From contig CACZAK010000002.1 of the NCBI GenBank assembly GCA_902779075.1, forward strand, positions 1 to 64,000: 64,000 bases of DNA. Reading direction: 5' to 3'. Position 1 is the first letter of the stretch. Every line of letters begins with the position of its first letter. The notes under the pieces are model-generated. The model ran no database searches. It was not told where the DNA came from and was given only the letters and a program-made list of their open reading frames with translations. This document shows positions 60,173 through 64,000 of the stretch, piece after piece. The position numbers and the translations under genes were made by a program. Origin of the DNA: an uncultured bacterium (GTDB taxonomy: Bacteria; Verrucomicrobiota; Kiritimatiellia; RFP12; UBA1067).

Positions 60173-61627
60173 TCATTTCCTGAACAAGACGCTGGAGCGT
60201 CCTTCTCCGACAAAAGATATGCTGGCTGGACATGCGAGAAAAGCCCCCCCCTGGTACTGGGAGTAGCGCGTGCTGCCTTTCACAACTGTCAACATCGCCG
60301 CATTATGGCAGTAATCATAAAAATTGGGTTTGTCCGGATTGGGCCGTAAGTTCACAGACCAAGAATACTTACCCGTGTTAAGCGGGATGTAAATAGAGAA
60401 TTCCACCGTCCGGTTGGCACCCGCTTTGAGAGCAGGCAGAGAACAACTAAAAGTGTGCAGATTCAGGCTGATCAACTGCTTGCCAGATTGGTCGCAGCAA
60501 TCAAATCCAACAACGGTTCCAGCAGGAACTCCTTTTACCACTGAAAACGAAACGACGAAGCGAACAAGCTGCCCGCACTTGGCCACGCGAATCGGCCTCC
60601 CGAACTGATCGTAGAAATCTGCTGCCGTATACTTAATCTCTCCGGTCCCCTTCCTCTCTGTCACTCGCTTCGCAAAATTGACATCACGGCGGAATGGCAT
60701 GATCGGCGTTCTGGGCACGCTGGCTTTCTGCCCCGGCCCCTTGCCCGTCCCAACAGCGACATTCGGACGGCCCTGCGTGGTCGCCACCTGCGACTTGGCA
60801 ACAGGGGGAGTTATGTTCTCCGCCACATGCATATCGATACGAGCCTTCGGTGCGTGAGGGATATAGACTGCAGGCGAAGCACCGCGCAGAAACTTGTCAT
60901 AACAGTCGCAAGCACCTCCCACATCGTCCGTGCAAACGACTTGACGCCCCTTGTCCAACCACAGAACCTTATTGCAAAGCGAACGCACTTGCGATGTGGA
61001 ATGCGAAACAAGGATCGTGGTCGCGCCTCCTTTGATGATCTCGCGCATCTTTGCCTCGCTCTTCTTGCGGAATGCCCCGTCGCCCACGGCAAGCACCTCG
61101 TCCAGAATCAGTATCTCGGGCTTGACAAGCGAGGCGATTGCAAAAGCCAGGCGCGACTTCATGCCAGACGAAAGCTGCTTGAACGGACGATCCTCAAACT
61201 CCTTCAGCTCCGCGAATTCGATTATGTCGGGATACGTCTTGTCCATGAACGCGCGCGTGTAGCCGAGCATGGCCCCGCGCAGATACGCATTTTCCTTCAC
61301 ATTGAGATCACCGTCAAATCCACTCGCAAGCTCCAAAAGCGCCACCACGTTTCCCCTGCGCGAAATCGTGCCCGACGTAGGCTCCATTATGCCCGAAACC
61401 GCTTTGAGCAACGTTGACTTTCCAGCCCCGTTGAGGCCGATTATCCCCAACATGTCCCCCTTGTTAAGCGAGAAGGTCACGTCCTTGTCTGCCCAGAAGT
61501 TAATGACCTCGTACCGGCCGGTAAGACGGCGCATCACCCACTCCTTCAGGCCAATGTTCTTGAAGTCCCCAACCTGGTAGAGGATGGAGACTTTCTGGCA
61601 GGAGAGCATGACCTTCGCGTTAGACAT
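60173..61627 (-). CDS. wzt: O-antigen ABC exporter ATP-binding protein with carbohydrate-binding C-terminus (Wzt)
   Basis: 484 residues. The ABC ATPase domain occupies 1-250: Walker A GLNGAGKST, signature LSSGMKSRLAFA, Walker B ILILDEVLAVGD, H-loop VSHST. A linker with KGPGQK follows, then a C-terminal beta-sandwich (about 340-480: YTAADFYDQFGRPIRVAKCG, LVRFVVSFSVVKGVP) of the Wzt_C type. In E. coli O8/O9a this domain recognises the terminal cap of the finished chain. The ATG lies within the last codons of wzm (8-base overlap), so translation is coupled. A capped polymer made in the cytoplasm is implied, fitting the pyruvyltransferase domains downstream. Confidence 0.92.
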   Translation of the reverse strand: MSNAKVMLSCQKVSILYQVGDFKNIGLKEWVMRRLTGRYEVINFWADKDVTFSLNKGDMLGIIGLNGAGKSTLLKAVSGIMEPTSGTISRRGNVVALLELASGFDGDLNVKENAYLRGAMLGYTRAFMDKTYPDIIEFAELKEFEDRPFKQLSSGMKSRLAFAIASLVKPEILILDEVLAVGDGAFRKKSEAKMREIIKGGATTILVSHSTSQVRSLCNKVLWLDKGRQVVCTDDVGGACDCYDKFLRGASPAVYIPHAPKARIDMHVAENITPPVAKSQVATTQGRPNVAVGTGKGPGQKASVPRTPIMPFRRDVNFAKRVTERKGTGEIKYTAADFYDQFGRPIRVAKCGQLVRFVVSFSVVKGVPAGTVVGFDCCDQSGKQLISLNLHTFSCSLPALKAGANRTVEFSIYIPLNTGKYSWSVNLRPNPDKPNFYDYCHNAAMLTVVKGSTRYSQYQGGAFLACPASISFVGEGRSSVLFRK

Positions 61628-62387
61628 AGTAAAGGAACTTCGTGTTGTAGTGTTTGTACATAAACGCGCCGGCAAGAAAAGCGGCGACGGCGAACCCCAA
61701 AAGCGTCAAGTGCGTTTCAAGCGAGGGGACGGTCCCCTTCAGGACAATCTCGCGGATATATGCTATGTGCCGATAGACGGGGTTCAAGGAAAAGACCAAA
61801 TGGACATTCGGCGGGAAATTGCCCACGGTATAGAAGATGGCCGAACCGTACATGAGAAGCTGAAGCGCGACCGACCATAGATAGTCGATGTCACGGAAAA
61901 AGATGAAAAGCGCGGAAAGAACCATGCCAATGCCCAAATTGAACAGCAACATGGTCATGATGGGATAGGCAAGGCAAATGAACCGCCACGTGAACTGCAC
62001 GTGGTCTATCGCGCAGAACACGAAGAAAACCAGAAGCGTCAGCGCGAAGTTCAACAGGACCTGGACGTTTATCGAAAAAAGGAACATATATTTAGGCACA
62101 TTCACCTTCGTGAAAATGCTCGCATTGCCGAACAGGCACCTCATTCCGCCGTTAGTCGATTCAGAAAACCAGTTGAACGTGAGAAGCCCGCAAAACAGGT
62201 AAGTGGTGTAGTGATTCATCGTGCGCCCGAAAAACTGCTCAAACACGATCTTCATCACGAGAAGCATTAAAAGGGGTGAAAGCATGCTCCACCCCATCCC
62301 AAGGATAGTACGTTTGTACTTTTTCTTGAAATCGCGTTTTACTAGTTCCTCGAACAGGAATCGCTGCCTCTTCAATTTCTTGAACAT
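61620..62387 (-). CDS. wzm: O-antigen ABC exporter membrane protein (Wzm)
   Basis: 255 residues, ABC-2 family with six predicted helices (GMGWSMLSPLLMLLVMKIVF; VLLNFALTLLVFFVFCAI; YLWSVALQLLMYGSAIFYTV). The N-terminal LFEELVKRDFKKKYKRTILG and the late VFSLNPVYRHIAYIREIVL are typical of Wzm/TagG. Starting at 62387 is favoured over an ATG ten codons upstream because a consensus promoter (-10 at 62400-62395) covers the upstream ATG. The ATG then lies at the predicted transcript start, without a ribosome site, as in leaderless mRNAs. It is the first gene of the ~36-kb glycan operon. Confidence 0.92.
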   Translation of the reverse strand: MFKKLKRQRFLFEELVKRDFKKKYKRTILGMGWSMLSPLLMLLVMKIVFEQFFGRTMNHYTTYLFCGLLTFNWFSESTNGGMRCLFGNASIFTKVNVPKYMFLFSINVQVLLNFALTLLVFFVFCAIDHVQFTWRFICLAYPIMTMLLFNLGIGMVLSALFIFFRDIDYLWSVALQLLMYGSAIFYTVGNFPPNVHLVFSLNPVYRHIAYIREIVLKGTVPSLETHLTLLGFAVAAFLAGAFMYKHYNTKFLYYV

Positions 62388-62394
62388 CGCTGTA

Positions 62395-62424
62395 ATTATA
62401 CCATAATTTTTTGGCATAAGTCAA
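62395..62424 (-). promoter_or_regulatory. Main promoter of the glycan locus
   Basis: -35 TTGACT at 62424-62419, an 18-bp spacer, -10 TATAAT at 62400-62395 with an upstream TGG. The predicted start falls at the wzm ATG (62387). Confidence 0.75.
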
Positions 62425-62457
62425 CTAACTCTACAGGCCTTCGCGCAGGCGAAAAGC

Positions 62458-62487
62458 CATGTGCGCGGCGAAACCGCCGCGCACATG
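62458..62487. terminator. 13-bp perfect hairpin between the LRR gene and the wzm promoter
   Basis: CATGTGCGCGGCG and CGCCGCGCACATG flank a 4-base loop AAAC. It lies 37 bp after the stop of the LRR/InlB-repeat gene and before the glycan promoter, so it most likely ends transcription of the former. No T-run follows. Confidence 0.65.
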
Positions 62488-62523
62488 CACTGAGTGCCGG
62501 AAGAACCGGCCGTTCGGGGAAAA

Positions 62524-64000
62524 CTACAGCAGGCGCGCCGTCCCGTCTGAGCTGATGACGGCGACGTCACCATCCTCCGTCGAGAGGAGCAGCATCTCGC
62601 CGACCCTATCGACGTCGCACCACGTCGTCGTGAGCGCCTCGCCGTCCTCTATGACGACACGCAGAAGTCCGGTCGTCGCATCGGACAGGTCCCAGAGGCA
62701 CAGCCAATACTGCCCAGTTCCATCCTCGAGTGCGCCGTACAGATAGGTTAGACTATCCTCGTCGGCGGCTGGCGCACCCGCCAAGGCCACGCATCCGGCC
62801 GCGACAGCCGAGTGCCCCGCCCCATCTGCAACCACCTGCTGTGTCGCTGTTTGCGTTGGTTCAGATTGGACCTGATTAGATTCCCCGGAGACATTCCCTC
62901 CGTCCTCGGTCTTTGCAGCCGCGACTTGGTACACCCCTACGTATGTCCATAGCGCATATACCTGCAAGACTTTGCCTTTTGCGACAGGCGACGCAACCAC
63001 GGCACCGTCACCCTTCCAGATACTACCTTTAGGATTTGTAGACCAGCCGACAAAGGCATATCCCGTAGCCGAACGATCCCAGCCAAGTCCTTTATCGAGG
63101 GTCGGCAACTTCGTATTCTCACCCCATTTGAATCCAACCGACCGCCATTTCCCCGAACCATCGTTCTTGTTGAACTGGATGGCATAATAATCCGGCGCTA
63201 TGGCCCAGGAAGCATACACGGTCAGGATCTTGCCTTTTGCTGCGGCAGTAGCGATCTTCGCACCATCTACTTTCCATACCTTGTTATTGCGTGCATCTGC
63301 CGTCGTAAGGGACCATCCCTTGAAAACATATCCACGCCGAGCCCATCCAAGGGCTTTAATAGTCGGGATGGCAGTACTAACCCCATACTTAAAACCTATC
63401 GTACGCCATGTGCCGGCACCGTCATTTCGGACGAAATAGATTGCGTAAGAGTCGCTGGCGACCGCCCACACGGCATATATATGAAGCGTCTTTCCAATGG
63501 CGATGGCGTTTGTGACCTTCGCCCAGTCCAGTTTCCAAATCGTGCCGCTGTCGGCTTTGGCACGGCTCGTCGCCCACCCCTTGAAATCATATCCTCTCCT
63601 AGCCCAGCCTAGCCTATTAAGAGAAGTCAGCCGGATAGTCTCATCGGCGTTCACCTCAATCGTCTCTGTTGTGTCCGCACTACCGTCGTAACGGTGAAAC
63701 ACGATTTTGTATGTCAATTTGTAGTATTCGATGTCATCCACATCGAAGTCTAGGAAGGCAGCGCCGAGATCGATCACGTCCTCGTCAATGGTTTCCGCAA
63801 CAAGTACTTCTTCAAGCGACGTACATCCCCTGAACGCACCGTAGCCTATGTATTTCACCGTATGCGGGATACGGATATTCTCCAAACCCTCGCACCAGTT
63901 GAATGCATACTGATCGATGGTGATCAGCCCGACAGGAAGCTCTACATTCGTTAGGTAATAACACTCTTGAAACGCATTGCGCCCAATGTTTGTCACGCTT
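62524..64000 (-). CDS. Leucine-rich-repeat (BspA-type) surface protein with InlB-like repeats, partial
   Basis: The frame is open at the right edge; the last ~490 residues are present. The visible N-terminal part has BspA-type LRRs (IGRNAFQECYYLTNVELPVG, IPHTVKYIGYGAFRGCTSLE). Then come three ~75-residue Listeria-Bacteroides-type repeats (GYDFKGWATSRAKADSGTIW, GYVFKGWSLTTADARNNKVW, GYAFVGWSTNPKGSIWKGDG), each ending in a Y-A-x-W strand. A Gly/Gln/Thr-rich linker and a small beta-rich end domain follow, ending in SSDGTARLL. Such proteins are cell-surface adhesins or glycan-contact proteins in gut and rumen bacteria. The signal peptide would lie outside the window. Confidence 0.82.
   Translation of the reverse strand, partial: SVTNIGRNAFQECYYLTNVELPVGLITIDQYAFNWCEGLENIRIPHTVKYIGYGAFRGCTSLEEVLVAETIDEDVIDLGAAFLDFDVDDIEYYKLTYKIVFHRYDGSADTTETIEVNADETIRLTSLNRLGWARRGYDFKGWATSRAKADSGTIWKLDWAKVTNAIAIGKTLHIYAVWAVASDSYAIYFVRNDGAGTWRTIGFKYGVSTAIPTIKALGWARRGYVFKGWSLTTADARNNKVWKVDGAKIATAAAKGKILTVYASWAIAPDYYAIQFNKNDGSGKWRSVGFKWGENTKLPTLDKGLGWDRSATGYAFVGWSTNPKGSIWKGDGAVVASPVAKGKVLQVYALWTYVGVYQVAAAKTEDGGNVSGESNQVQSEPTQTATQQVVADGAGHSAVAAGCVALAGAPAADEDSLTYLYGALEDGTGQYWLCLWDLSDATTGLLRVVIEDGEALTTTWCDVDRVGEMLLLSTEDGDVAVISSDGTARLL

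Overview
The window looks like a chromosomal segment of a Gram-negative bacterium of the PVC group, most likely Kiritimatiellota or a close relative such as Lentisphaerota. This is inferred from the mix of genes: very large secreted proteins with autotransporter-associated beta-strand repeats but no beta-barrel, a BspA-type leucine-rich-repeat protein with InlB-like repeats, a sigma factor next to a membrane serine/threonine kinase and a formylglycine-generating-enzyme-like protein, a GH127 arabinofuranosidase, and an ABC-transporter O-antigen locus. No rRNA, tRNA, CRISPR array or transposase was seen. Coding DNA is GC-rich except for a few AT-rich genes in the glycan locus. Genes use Shine-Dalgarno starts, but several appear to start leaderlessly just after an extended -10 box (TGnTATAnT).

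Left part (1-10.1 kb), all on the minus strand: a large secreted beta-strand-repeat protein, a secreted GH127 enzyme, a membrane protein kinase overlapping an ECF-like sigma factor, and a secreted FGE/SUMF1-domain protein that runs off the left edge and carries an apparent 1-base frameshift.

Decayed accessory zone (10.1-14.9 kb): adhesin fragments, an Rpn nuclease remnant, a frameshifted nucleotidyltransferase-like gene, a DUF2442/DUF4160 pair, REP-like palindromes, a four-copy 16-bp palindrome array, a 22-bp tandem repeat and a scar that joins pieces of two unrelated genes. It is followed by a second giant beta-strand-repeat protein (14.9-20.3 kb) split by a frameshift.

Middle (20.5-26.4 kb): an AAA-ATPase/DUF234 protein, a secreted FAD oxidoreductase, and on the plus strand an acyl-CoA-synthetase-like protein with C-terminal membrane segments, overlapping an MscS channel gene and preceded by a leaderless 10-codon ORF.

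Glycan locus (26.4-62.4 kb, minus strand, about 36 kb): a nearly unbroken chain of genes, often with ATGA overlaps, starting at a consensus promoter before wzm. It encodes the Wzm/Wzt ABC exporter. It then has three multidomain enzymes of 1452 to 2041 residues that fuse GT2 domains to an epimerase, a TPP enzyme, pyruvyltransferases, an FrhB-like domain and a CDP-glycerol-type polymerase. One carries a long 28-residue-repeat coiled coil. Next comes an acyl/aminoacyl module (adenylation enzyme, two carrier proteins, KAS III, reductase, GNAT and WecD-like transferases), a polyprenyl-phosphate side-branch module (ArnE-like, GtrB-like, GT-C), a deoxy-aminosugar pathway (2,3-dehydratase, WecE-like aminotransferase, Gfo/Idh/MocA reductase) and three more glycosyltransferases. 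Together they suggest an O-antigen built by fused enzymes on a coiled-coil scaffold, containing an N-acylated 4-amino-2,4,6-trideoxyhexose and pyruvyl groups. Beyond it (62.5-64 kb) lies the end of an LRR/InlB-repeat surface protein that is cut by the right edge.
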